Below, one piece after another: positions 1-7,291 of a stretch of 13,996 nucleotides of DNA. Every line of letters starts with the position of its first letter. The stretch's first letter is position 1. The notes beneath the pieces were generated by a model. It was not told where the DNA came from. It searched no databases and was given only the letters and a program-made list of their open reading frames with translations. Position numbers and translations under genes: made by a program. Source of the stretch: UBA11373 sp046714175 (GTDB lineage: Bacteria; Actinomycetota; Acidimicrobiia; Spongiisociales; UBA11373); the NCBI GenBank assembly GCA_046714175.1, contig JBKKBI010000100.1:1-13996 (forward strand). Reading direction: 5' to 3'.

Positions 1-1
1 C

Positions 2-694
2 TCCGCCCCAGAGGGCCGGCATCGAGTCGTCACCGCCGCTCAAATGCGGCGGGTCCGAACCATGGTGCCGGTGACCTACGCCCTGATCGCCATCAACATG
101 ATCATTTTCCTTGCCGGCGAACTCGACCCGGCGCTGGGGCAACGGATGGTGCTCGAGGGCGCCCACCTCCCCTCTCTGGTCGCCGCCGGTGAGTGGTGGC
201 GCGCTCTGAGCGCGGTATTCCTGCACGGCGGCTTCACCCACATTTTGTTCAACATGTGGGCGCTGTTCATCTTCGGGCCATCGTTGGAGCACCGCTTCGG
301 CTCGGTCTCCTTCGCCGCGCTGTACTTGGCGTGCGGGCTGGGCGGGAGCGCCCTCTACCAGGTCGTCGGTCGGGACGTGTTCGCGGTCGGCGCCTCGGGA
401 GCGATCTTCGGACTGATCGGGGCGCTGCTCGCGGCAAGCTACCGGCAGCGCTTCACCCCGGCGGGACGGGCACTGTTCTCCCAGGTGATCCTGCTCCTCG
501 GGATCAACTTGGTGATCCCATTTCTCGTTCCCAACGTCGCTTGGGAGGCACACGTCGGTGGACTGATCAGCGGAGTGACCATCGCCACGGCGTGGGAACG
601 CCTGCCGATTGCAGGCCCCGCGGCCGCCGGGCGCCGCCTCGCCGTGGCAGTAGCCGTGGGGGTGGTGGCGATGGCGATGGTTTTGGTGGCGTAG
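2..694 (+). CDS. Rhomboid-family intramembrane serine protease (5' end outside window)
   Basis: This is a membrane-embedded serine protease that cleaves transmembrane substrates. Counting from the ATG at 44, the HGGFTHILFNMWALF segment (residues 61-75) is the family's His/Asn loop. The active-site serine is S118 in GASGAIFG and the catalytic histidine is H170 in AHVGG. About six hydrophobic segments are visible, which fits the bacterial rhomboid core. The frame stays open from base 2 to the ATG at 44. The 14 upstream residues (SAPEGRHRVVTAAQ) resemble the linker that, in many actinobacterial rhomboids, follows an N-terminal zinc-finger domain. I therefore annotate a gene truncated by the window edge; a start at 44 or 62 is the alternative. 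Its stop TAG (692-694) is followed almost directly by tandem repeats. The family call is secure and the substrate is unknown. Confidence 0.92.
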   Translation, partial: SAPEGRHRVVTAAQMRRVRTMVPVTYALIAINMIIFLAGELDPALGQRMVLEGAHLPSLVAAGEWWRALSAVFLHGGFTHILFNMWALFIFGPSLEHRFGSVSFAALYLACGLGGSALYQVVGRDVFAVGASGAIFGLIGALLAASYRQRFTPAGRALFSQVILLLGINLVIPFLVPNVAWEAHVGGLISGVTIATAWERLPIAGPAAAGRRLAVAVAVGVVAMAMVLVA

Positions 695-698
695 AAAG

Positions 699-765
699 CT
701 GCCCGCTGCTGCCCGCTGCCCGCTGCCCGCTGCCCGCAAGAGCGTTGCCCGTTCCCCGTCGCCCG
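699..765. repeat. Heptamer tandem repeat array, CTGCCCG family
   Basis: There are five exact copies of CTGCCCG, at 699-705, 709-715, 716-722, 723-729 and 730-736, with one extra CTG between the first and second. Three degenerate copies follow: TTGCCCG (745-751), TTCCCCG (752-758) and TCGCCCG (759-765). The array begins 4 bp after the rhomboid stop. No protein reading is plausible here. It resembles in kind the heptanucleotide short tandem repeats known from cyanobacterial intergenic regions, but I do not claim homology. Confidence 0.85.
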
Positions 766-792
766 GAAACCGCGAATCGCCCGCTCTCTGAT

Positions 793-828
793 CCGACAAC
801 CGGCAACTGGCAACCGGTAACTGGCAAC
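793..828. repeat. Heptamer tandem repeat array, CYGGCAA family
   Basis: Five consecutive 7-bp units are visible: CCGACAA (793), CCGGCAA (800), CTGGCAA (807), CCGGTAA (814) and CTGGCAA (821). The period is the same 7 bp as in the array about 30 bp upstream, but the unit differs. The coding-like remnant downstream starts right where this array stops. Confidence 0.85.
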
Positions 829-1160
829 CCGCATATCTCGCCGCCGCCCGCCACACCCTCGCCAATTCCGTGCCAGGCGATGCGTTGGCTCCCGCTGATC
901 TCGGGGCCGACTTCGAGAAACTGCGGTGGTTCCCGCTTCCCGAGGACTCCCAGAAGGAGCTGCTCGGCCTGTGAGCGGTTCTGCCTGACGGCGCCGATAC
1001 TCTGGTCCAGAGCGGGAAAGGGCTTGCCATCGAACTGATCTCCACCGTCTGTCGCCACCTCTCCACAGCAGTGGAGTCCCATTCGGAGCGGCGGCCTTTA
1101 CTCGCATTGCCGGGTCGTGTGCTCGCCGCGGCGGCACTGCTGGGCCGGTACTCCCGATGA
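829..1160 (+). pseudogene. Broken coding remnant upstream of the DUF2237 gene
   Basis: The frame ending with TGA at 1158-1160 reads as convincing protein with strong G/C third positions. Examples are ADLGADFEKLRWFPLPEDSQ (from about 891) and, further on, SGKGLAIELISTVCRHL and LLALPGRVLAAAALLGRYSR. It is interrupted by one in-frame TGA at 972-974, which a single base change from TGG (Trp) would produce. No ATG exists in this frame; the only upstream candidate is a GTG at 870 without a ribosome binding site. The next in-frame stop upstream is at 789-791, inside the repeat region. Its final stop overlaps the DUF2237 start as ATGA, the usual sign of translational coupling. I do not recognise the family. 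Alternatives are a sequencing error at 974 or two tiny genes. Confidence 0.55.
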
Positions 1161-1552
1161 CCGACGGGCGCAACATTCTGGGTGAGCCACTGCAACCGTG
1201 CGGCCTCGACCCGATGACGGGCTGGTATCGCGACGGGTCGTGCGACACCGACCCCTCCGACATCGGATCCCACACGATCTGCGCGGTGATGACTGCCGAG
1301 TTCCTGGCGCACCAGCGCAGCATCGGCAACGACCTTTCCACCCCGGCTCCTCAGTACCACTTCCCCGGGTTGCAGCCCGGCGACAGCTGGTGCGTTACCG
1401 CAGGGAACTGGCTGCGAGCCCATCGCGACGGGGTGGCGGCCCCGGTGGTGCTCGCCGCAACCAATGAGCGCGCCTTGGAGATGGTCCCGCTGCAAGTGCT
1501 GCGTGAGTATGCGGTCGATGTACCAGACGACACCCGGGGGCTCGACGGATGA
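1157..1552 (+). CDS. DUF2237 family protein
   Basis: This is a 131-residue protein of the DUF2237 family (COG3651), whose biochemical role is not established. The family pattern is easy to read: NILGEPLQPCGLDPMTGWYRDG (residues 6-27, split here as NILGEPLQPC and GLDPMTGWYRDG), then C29, IGSHTICAVMTAEFL (36-50), GNDLSTPAP (57-65), HFPGLQPGDSWCVTAGNW (68-85) and APVVLAATNERALEMVPL (95-112). Several conserved cysteines (C15, C29, C42, C79) might bind a metal; that is inference. The length is typical of the family. The ATG at 1157 overlaps the stop of the upstream remnant, and its own TGA overlaps the methyltransferase start at 1549. Translational coupling on both sides is therefore likely. Confidence 0.93.
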   Translation: MTDGRNILGEPLQPCGLDPMTGWYRDGSCDTDPSDIGSHTICAVMTAEFLAHQRSIGNDLSTPAPQYHFPGLQPGDSWCVTAGNWLRAHRDGVAAPVVLAATNERALEMVPLQVLREYAVDVPDDTRGLDG

Positions 1553-2409
1553 CGCGGTGGACCGCACCGAAGCCCAACACCGAGGCGACGCCGGGTTGGA
1601 GAGCGCGATTGTTGCGGAGGATCCCCTACCTGGGTAGCTATGTGTCGGAACTGCACCGGCGCCACCAGACCTTGGGTTGGGAAGTCGAGACCCTGCGACA
1701 GCTCATAGTGACGGTGGCGGAGTCCTCGGTCACCTCGGCAGGCGAAGTCCTGCAGCGCGCCCGCCGAGACGTAAGCGCACTGACCGACTCCGAGGAGTAC
1801 CGCGGCCTCTATCGCAGCGAGGAACTCCTTTACTGGCTTCACATTCCAGAATGGTTCGGCGAGTGGGCGACAGATCGCCAGGTGCGCAGAGTCCTCGACA
1901 TCGGATCCGGCTACGGGACGCTGGCGGTGTTTGCCGCCATGCTCACCGGCGCCGAGGTCTACTGCCTGGACACGTCAGCCCAGCTCATCTCGGAGCGCCT
2001 GCGGGCTAAGCATCGCCTCGCCGTGACCGGAGGCAATGTCGAGCAGACCGCGATCCCATGGCCAGGGCCGATGGATGCGGTGGTGATGACCGAGGTGATC
2101 GAACACTTCAACTTCCACCCGGTGCCCACGATGCGCAAGGTCGCTGCGGTCATAGCGCCGGGGGGAAGGCTCTTCCTTTCCACTCCCGATGCCGCCTCCT
2201 GGGGCCGGGTGCCCAACGGGTTCGCCTCCTACCGGGACATGCCGCCGCCGGATCCCACCGCACCGACCAGCGATATGCACATCTACCAGTTCTCCGAGGA
2301 GGAGCTGCGCGCTGTGCTGACCGACTCCGGGTTCGTGATCAGGCGGCTGGAGCGAGCTCCGGGGCGATGGGGTTTCCACCTCGTCGTCGAGGCAGAGGTG
2401 AGCCGCTAG
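1549..2409 (+). CDS. Class I SAM-dependent methyltransferase
   Basis: This 286-residue protein has a Rossmann methyltransferase domain of the Methyltransf_11/23/25 type. Motif I VLDIGSGYG is at 115-123 and an acidic residue (D141, in YCLDTS) ends strand 2. The motif II region MDAVVMTEVIEHF is at 175-187 and IAPGGRLFLSTPD at 202-214. The first 100 residues are rich in charged helix (SELHRRHQTLGWEVETLRQL), as seen ahead of methyltransferase domains in polysaccharide or glycolipid clusters. No glycosyltransferase is nearby, so the substrate is unknown. The ATG overlaps the DUF2237 stop by 4 bp (ATGA), so the two genes are probably co-translated. The 3' end overlaps the convergent gene at 2406. 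Confidence 0.9.
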   Translation: MTRWTAPKPNTEATPGWRARLLRRIPYLGSYVSELHRRHQTLGWEVETLRQLIVTVAESSVTSAGEVLQRARRDVSALTDSEEYRGLYRSEELLYWLHIPEWFGEWATDRQVRRVLDIGSGYGTLAVFAAMLTGAEVYCLDTSAQLISERLRAKHRLAVTGGNVEQTAIPWPGPMDAVVMTEVIEHFNFHPVPTMRKVAAVIAPGGRLFLSTPDAASWGRVPNGFASYRDMPPPDPTAPTSDMHIYQFSEEELRAVLTDSGFVIRRLERAPGRWGFHLVVEAEVSR

Positions 2410-2885
2410 CTCGCCACTCGTCCCCGCCATGGCGGCGGCTTCGGCTTGCCGGCATCGAGCAAAAAGATGGTCGCATGCTCCCGGTAGTGGCTCAACACCG
2501 CGCCCAGATCCCAGCCGTCAAGCAGTCCCGGACGCTCGGGGTCTCCCCCCGGCGGTAGGGCGCGGACCGCCGTCACCAGCTGACGATGCGAGGCCCGATA
2601 TTCTCGTAACGCCCGCTCCGGCGCCACGCCCCTCCACTCGGCGTACACGGCGTCGTTGAACTTCTGCCAGCTGGATGGCCCGACTCGCGGGGAGCGGGAG
2701 ACCACGCGCGAATAGCGGCGCTCCCAAGCGGCAATATGAACCAGGTGCTCCCCCAGAGTCCAGCTGCCACCGACCTGGCGCCGGAGGTCGCGATCCCGCT
2801 CCAGCGACAAACCCAACTCTTCCATCACGAGTTCGAAGCGGGTGCGGCGATCGGCTAGTTTCGCCAGATATCCGTCGCGGTCCAT
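2406..2885 (-). CDS. ClbS/DinB-like four-helix-bundle protein
   Basis: This 159-residue protein has the layout of the DinB/ClbS-DfsB superfamily. The first helix (RTRFELVMEELG) is followed by the hallmark loop and helix SWTLGEHLVHIAAWERR (41-57), then long helices and a C-terminal histidine pair (LSHYREHATIFLLDAG, 131-146). H50, H133 and H137 occupy positions that in metal-binding members form the triad, so a metal site is possible. Members include thiol-transferases, resistance proteins such as ClbS, and many uncharacterised proteins; the specific role here cannot be told. It is transcribed alone and diverges from the ABC transporter genes. Its stop lies inside the same CTAG as the stop of the methyltransferase gene. 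Confidence 0.8.
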   Translation of the reverse strand: MDRDGYLAKLADRRTRFELVMEELGLSLERDRDLRRQVGGSWTLGEHLVHIAAWERRYSRVVSRSPRVGPSSWQKFNDAVYAEWRGVAPERALREYRASHRQLVTAVRALPPGGDPERPGLLDGWDLGAVLSHYREHATIFLLDAGKPKPPPWRGRVAS

Positions 2886-2944
2886 GCGCTCACCCTACGC
2901 CTCGGGTGTGACCGGCGGTCCGATGCCGTAGTCTCCCCGGCACA

Positions 2945-2951
2945 AGAGGAG
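2945..2951 (+). promoter_or_regulatory. Shine-Dalgarno that argues for a CTG start of the ABC permease
   Basis: AGAGGAG at 2945-2951 lies 8 bp ahead of CTG (2960-2962), an ideal spacing. The permease frame has been open since the TGA at 2909 and contains no ATG, GTG or TTG before the TTG at 3023, which has no comparable ribosome binding site. Confidence 0.65.
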
Positions 2952-2959
2952 ACCGCGGG

Positions 2960-4282
2960 CTGACCGGCGCCGAGACCACCACTGCCCCGACCAGGCCCCC
3001 ACGACGCGGGTGGCGCCATCACTTGCGCCATCAGACCGGCTGGTCGCGGAGCCATTTGATCGCCAGCCTCAGCGTCAACCTTTTCTTCTTCGTCGGCCTG
3101 ATTGCGGTGCTGTCCTCGTACGGATGGAGCCGGGTGTGCCCCGAAGGCGCCACCAGGATCGAGTGCGCACCCTCGGACCCGCTGGCCGAAGGCCTGCAGT
3201 CGGCCGATCTGCGGCTGCTCCTCCAGATCGCTCTGGTCGCCGGAATCGCGGTCGTCATCGCCGGGCTCTTCACCTACCGGCGCATGCCGACACGCTCGGC
3301 GCGAGAGGCGGTGATCAACGCCTCGGTGTTGGCGACGCAGCCCATCCTGCTGGCGGCGCTGCTGCTGTGGTTCCAGGGGACCGATGTCGATCGGTTTGCC
3401 CGCAACTTCCTCAACTTCTCCGTGATCGGAAAGCGGGCCGGTGTCGCCTGGGATGACTTCACCGCCAACCTTCCCTCGATCGTTGCTACCGCAGCGCTGT
3501 GGGGCGCGTTGGCGGCTGCGCTCACCGGTGCATATGTGTGGTGGCGCAAACTCGGGCGACGCGCGGTGGTCATTGCCGCCATCGCCGCCACCTCCGCCGG
3601 GTTCATCTGGGGAGTCATCCGCCTCGCCCACGTTCCGTCGTTCATCAAGGGCGCCCAAAACACCCTGGTGCTGTCGGCGTCGGGCGCCGCCCTCGGATTC
3701 GGCCTCGGTTTGGTGCTGGCCCTGTTCACGATGTCGAACCGGGCCATGGTGCGCGCTCCAGCGCGCATCTACATCAACTTCTTCCGGGGCACGCCGTTGA
3801 TCTGGCAGATCGCTTTTGCTGGCATCGGTCTGGTCCCGGCGCTGCGGCTAGATCTCGACATGTACACCATCGCCATCCTGGTACTCGGCCTCAACCTTGC
3901 TGCTTACTCCGCGGAGGTGTACCGCGCCGGCATCCAATCACTGGAGCGAGGTCAGATCGAGGCGGCGCGCACCGTCGGGCTCTCCTACTTCCAGTCAATG
4001 CGCTATGTCGTCGTACCGCAAGCGATCCGCCGCGTGATTCCTCCCCTGCTCAACGAATTCGTCATATTGATCAAGGACACCTCCCTCGTCTCGGTACTGG
4101 GGCTCACCGTGGCGGAGAAGGAACTGCTCGGGATCGCCCGCGACATTTACGGTTCCTCTTTCGATGCGACTGCCTGGCTCGGCGCCGCCGCGGGTTATCT
4201 GATCATCACGCTCCCGATGATTCGTATCGTGAACATCATCGAACGCCGATTGCGCACCGGCCTGACCAGCGTGATGGGATGA
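2960..4282 (+). CDS. Amino acid ABC transporter permease with long N-terminal extension (AapM/GltK/HisM-like)
   Basis: This is the membrane subunit of a polar amino acid importer. With a CTG start it has 440 residues (MTGAETTTAPTRPPRRG...); a start at the TTG at 3023 would give 419. The C-terminal 210 residues are the usual permease domain. They carry FFRGTPLIWQ (274-283) and the EAA loop that docks the ATPase (EAARTVGLSYFQSMRYVVVP, 334-353), then FVILIKDTSLVSVLGL. The N-terminal ~210 residues add about four more hydrophobic segments and a probable external loop with two cysteines (C60, C69, from VCPEGATRIEC). Extended permeases of the AapM type are known. The ATPase gene follows after 7 bp. 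No binding protein or second permease is in the window, so the partners must be encoded elsewhere or the permease works as a homodimer. Confidence 0.9.
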   Translation: MTGAETTTAPTRPPRRGWRHHLRHQTGWSRSHLIASLSVNLFFFVGLIAVLSSYGWSRVCPEGATRIECAPSDPLAEGLQSADLRLLLQIALVAGIAVVIAGLFTYRRMPTRSAREAVINASVLATQPILLAALLLWFQGTDVDRFARNFLNFSVIGKRAGVAWDDFTANLPSIVATAALWGALAAALTGAYVWWRKLGRRAVVIAAIAATSAGFIWGVIRLAHVPSFIKGAQNTLVLSASGAALGFGLGLVLALFTMSNRAMVRAPARIYINFFRGTPLIWQIAFAGIGLVPALRLDLDMYTIAILVLGLNLAAYSAEVYRAGIQSLERGQIEAARTVGLSYFQSMRYVVVPQAIRRVIPPLLNEFVILIKDTSLVSVLGLTVAEKELLGIARDIYGSSFDATAWLGAAAGYLIITLPMIRIVNIIERRLRTGLTSVMG

Positions 4283-4289
4283 GAGCAAC

Positions 4290-5030
4290 ATGAGCGGCGC
4301 CAACATGCTGATCCGCCTCGAAGGCATCCACAAGTGGTTCGGCCACAATCACGTTTTGCGCGGCATCGATCTCGGCATCACACCGGGCGGGGTCGTCGTA
4401 GTCATCGGGCCCTCCGGGTCGGGAAAGTCCACCCTGCTGCGCACCATCAACATGCTCGAAGAGCCCACTGAGGGAAAGGTGTTTTTCGACGAGGTGGAAC
4501 TCACCGACGTGCGCACCAACCTCAACGAGGTGCGCACCCACATGGGAATGGTGTTCCAGCAGTTCAATCTGTTCCCGCATCTCACTGCGCTGCAAAACAT
4601 CACTCTGGCCCCACTGAAGGTGTTGCAGCTGACCAAGGAGCAGGCCGAGGAACGAGCCCGCGAGGAGCTGCGCCATGTCGGGTTGGAGGACCGGGAGACT
4701 GCCTTCCCTTCCCAGCTCTCCGGCGGGCAGCAGCAGCGCGTTGCCATCGCCCGGGCGCTGGCAATGCGGCCCAAGGCGATGCTGTTCGACGAGGTCACCT
4801 CAGCCCTGGACCCGGAACTGGTGGGCGAGGTGTTGACTGTGATGCGCCGGCTCGCCGCCGAAGGCATGACGATGATCGTGGTCACCCACGAGATGGGATT
4901 CGCCCGCGAGGTGGGCACCCGGCTGATTTTCATGGATCACGGGGCGATCGTCGAAGACGGCAACCCCAAGCAGATTTTTTCCAACCCGCAGCACGAGCGG
5001 ACGAAAGCGTTTCTCGGAGAAGTGTTGTGA
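4290..5030 (+). CDS. Polar amino acid ABC transporter ATP-binding protein (GlnQ/HisP/AapP type)
   Basis: This 246-residue ATPase energises the importer. Walker A GPSGSGKST is at 40-48, the Q-loop VFQQFNLFPH at 88-97, the ABC signature LSGGQQQR at 143-150, Walker B AMLFDE at 163-168 with the following VTSALDPE, and the H-loop VVTHEMGF at 197-204. FNLFPHLTALQNI and the C-terminal TKAFLGEVL are characteristic of the amino acid branch (GlnQ/HisP/AapP). The start ATG (4290) is 7 bp after the permease stop; a second ATG at 4305 is possible. Length and motifs are complete. The substrate cannot be told from the ATPase; Glu, Gln or general L-amino acids are likely by family. Confidence 0.96.
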   Translation: MSGANMLIRLEGIHKWFGHNHVLRGIDLGITPGGVVVVIGPSGSGKSTLLRTINMLEEPTEGKVFFDEVELTDVRTNLNEVRTHMGMVFQQFNLFPHLTALQNITLAPLKVLQLTKEQAEERAREELRHVGLEDRETAFPSQLSGGQQQRVAIARALAMRPKAMLFDEVTSALDPELVGEVLTVMRRLAAEGMTMIVVTHEMGFAREVGTRLIFMDHGAIVEDGNPKQIFSNPQHERTKAFLGEVL

Positions 5031-5097
5031 CGTCTCCAGTGATGTCATCAGTCATCAATCCGACCGACTCCGCTGGCTGGCGACTGAGCACTGAAGA

Positions 5098-5790
5098 GTG
5101 ACGACCCTCCTCATCCCCTCTCGCTTCAACGGGCCTCCGGCTTCTGGCAACGGGGGCTACACCTGCGGGCTGATTGCCTCTCTAGTGGGCGATGGCGCCG
5201 AGGTGACGCTGCGCCAGCCGCCGCCACTGGACATCCCGCTCACGGTGGGGGTCGTCGACGGGGTCACTCTGGTATACCACGGTGACGTGCTCGTGGCCGA
5301 GGCGCGCGTCCTCGAGTGGAGCCTCGAGGTGCCATCGCCCCCGAGCATGGACGACGCTGCCGATGCCTCGAGTCGCTATGCCGGCTTCGACCGCCACGAG
5401 TTCCCGACCTGTTTCACCTGCGGACCGGACCGCGACGACGGCCTCGCCATTTGGCCGGGAAAGGTGGAGGGGCGCGACCTGGTGGCGTCGCCGTGGGCCG
5501 CTCCGGAGGAAGTACGGATCATCGACGGCCACCTGGCCCCGGAGATCGTGTGGGCCGCCCTCGACTGCCCCGGGGCCTGGGTGGGGGCGCGAGACATCGC
5601 CGTCGATCCCGTGGTTCTGGGACGCATGGCCGCCCATATCCTCTCTCCGCTACCCGCGGACGCAGACTTCATCTCCTACGCCTGGAGTCTGGGGGAGAAC
5701 GGACGCAAGTCGTACGCTGGCACCGCGATCGCCGATGAGTCCGGGCGTGTCCTTGCCTATGCGCGTCAGACCTGGATCGCGATCAGGTAG
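5098..5790 (+). CDS. Hotdog/thioesterase-like hypothetical protein
   Basis: This 230-residue protein matches a group of actinobacterial hypothetical proteins that appear to consist of two hotdog-like halves; the fold is inferred from general resemblance. Visible hallmarks are RFNGPPASGNGGYTCGLIA (9-27), which fits a hotdog central helix with acyl-binding loop, and FPTCFTCGPDRDDGLAIWPG (102-121) with a CxxC pair. In the second half PEIVWAALDCPGAWV (148-162) precedes strands ending in GRVLAYARQTWI. No catalytic residue can be assigned with confidence. The GTG at 5098 is the first possible start because an in-frame TGA sits at 5092, and the conserved block begins only nine residues in. It lies 67 bp after the ATPase gene and could be cotranscribed. 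Its 3' end overlaps the convergent cyclase gene by 8 bp. Confidence 0.75.
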   Translation: MTTLLIPSRFNGPPASGNGGYTCGLIASLVGDGAEVTLRQPPPLDIPLTVGVVDGVTLVYHGDVLVAEARVLEWSLEVPSPPSMDDAADASSRYAGFDRHEFPTCFTCGPDRDDGLAIWPGKVEGRDLVASPWAAPEEVRIIDGHLAPEIVWAALDCPGAWVGARDIAVDPVVLGRMAAHILSPLPADADFISYAWSLGENGRKSYAGTAIADESGRVLAYARQTWIAIR

Positions 5791-7147
5791 GACTCTCCTC
5801 CTCGTCCTCCCACACGACAGAGTGGAGGCGCATCGGCTCGTCCAACCCGCGCAGACCCACCTCACCCTTGTCGATGAATCGGAGCCCCTTCCCCCGTACC
5901 AATTGGCGCACGACGTCTGACACCCAGATCTCGGCAGCACCGGCGTGGGCGGCGATCCGGGCCGCGGTGATGACGGCGGTACCGAACAGGTCACCATCCT
6001 CGGCGATGGGCTCCCCGGCGTCGAGGCCGACGCGAATCCGTAGCGGCTCGGCTGCCGCGACATTGTTGGCGGCCTGGGACCGTTGTAGCCGCACCGCGCA
6101 TTCCACGGCTGCGACCGCAGACGGAAACGATGCCATGAAACCATCGCCCATCGCCTTGACCTCGGTACCGCCATGACCGCGTAGCGCTTCTCGCACCATC
6201 TGCTCATGTCGCCGCATCACATCGCGAGCCGCGGCATCGCCGAGACGCGAGGTCAGGGTGGTGGACGCCTCGATGTCGGTGAACAGGATGGTCTGTAGGG
6301 CTCCCGGCACCGGCGCCGCAGTGGGTAACGCGGGAACGGAGCCGGAGATGAAGCCTGCGATCTCGCGCAACACGGCGTCGACGTCCCCGAGATACGGCGC
6401 GGTCGCGTCGCCATCGAGCAGCGCGAGACGTGCTCCTGGGATCGCCGCCGCCATCAGTCGTGACTGCTCGAACGAAGCCCCCCGAACCTTGGGGCGTGAA
6501 ATGACGAGGGTTGGTACCGCCACTCGCGCCAGAAGGGGGCGGACGTCGACCGCCAGGGTGGCAGCCAAGGCGGCGGCGGCTACCTCTGGGGTCGTGCTGG
6601 CGCGCACCAGGGTGGCAAACCGCCGGGCGGCCTCAGGCTCTGTCCAACCCAGGAGGAGGCGGGCGACCGCCTCCGTGTAAAAGTCCCAGTCGTGGTGCAT
6701 GATCTGACGGGTGGCCTGGATGACCGGAATGTTCGAATAGGCGACCCCGTCGGCGTACGAGCACCACAGGATCAGGTGAGCAACCCGCTCCGGGTTTGAC
6801 ACCGTATAGGCAATGCCGGGAGCCCCGGAGTGTTGCCCGGCATATAGGTCGAATCGCTCCAGACCCGCCCTGTCCACCACCGCGGCCAGGTCTCGCACAT
6901 GGGCATCGAGATCGAAAACACTCATGTCGCGCTGGGACAACCCGAAGCCACGCCCGTCATATCGCACCAAACGACGACCCCGCCCGAGGGCGCCATACCA
7001 ATGGGCCACCTCCGGAATGGACCACTCCTCCTGGAGATGACTCCACGGGAACGAGGGCATAGCAACCAACGCCGGGCCCTCTCCGATCGACCAGAAGGCG
7101 ATGTCGACGCCGTCGCTGGTGTGGACGTACTGGATCGGTGCCTCCAT
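5783..7147 (-). CDS. Alpha/beta-hydrolase-like domain fused to a class III adenylate/guanylate cyclase
   Basis: This 454-residue fusion has a hydrolase-fold region at about 1-270 (VRYDGRGFGLSQRD at 61-74; AVPTLVISRPK near 210-220) and a cyclase domain at about 284-446. Cyclase metal-binding aspartates are D291 (FTDIEAST) and D335 (KAMGDGF), the purine-selecting lysine is K331, and D386 lies in DGDLFG. The expected transition-state asparagine position reads isoleucine (I393 in TAVITAARIA), with R397 kept. In the hydrolase half the nucleophile elbow reads AGQHSGAP, not GxSxG, and the late histidine is missing (DGDATAPYLGD). Such fusions are common in mycobacteria and relatives, so this may be a sensing domain. 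I chose the ATG at 7147, next to the conserved IQYVHTSDGVDIAFW; an upstream ATG at 7240 would add 31 residues of non-conserved look. Confidence 0.88.
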   Translation of the reverse strand: MEAPIQYVHTSDGVDIAFWSIGEGPALVAMPSFPWSHLQEEWSIPEVAHWYGALGRGRRLVRYDGRGFGLSQRDMSVFDLDAHVRDLAAVVDRAGLERFDLYAGQHSGAPGIAYTVSNPERVAHLILWCSYADGVAYSNIPVIQATRQIMHHDWDFYTEAVARLLLGWTEPEAARRFATLVRASTTPEVAAAALAATLAVDVRPLLARVAVPTLVISRPKVRGASFEQSRLMAAAIPGARLALLDGDATAPYLGDVDAVLREIAGFISGSVPALPTAAPVPGALQTILFTDIEASTTLTSRLGDAAARDVMRRHEQMVREALRGHGGTEVKAMGDGFMASFPSAVAAVECAVRLQRSQAANNVAAAEPLRIRVGLDAGEPIAEDGDLFGTAVITAARIAAHAGAAEIWVSDVVRQLVRGKGLRFIDKGEVGLRGLDEPMRLHSVVWEDEEESPT

Positions 7148-7291
7148 GGCGGCCAACCTAATCGCACCGCGGCGGATCGACTGCAAGGACGGCCGCGGGC
7201 AGACCCATCCAAGGCCATGTAGCAGTGGTCGATCACTCACGGGAAGGGACAGTCGGCTGGGTGATCCAAGTCGCGGCGCCGGGCATCATGG

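Noticed and set aside
972..974. Selenocysteine recoding at the in-frame TGA
   Set aside because: The stem-loop requirement was not evident, the context has no redox motif and the gene has no start, so decay or error is simpler.
193..1341. Long overlapping open frames on both strands across the rhomboid 3' half and repeat region (193-1038 +, 439-1341 -, 567-1082 -)
   Set aside because: They are Arg/Pro/Gly-rich shadow translations of GC-rich DNA, run through the tandem repeats and overlap clear genes.
7148..7240. Upstream start of the hydrolase-cyclase fusion at 7240
   Set aside because: No ribosome binding site and no family-like sequence in the extra 31 residues; the conserved part starts right after the ATG at 7147.
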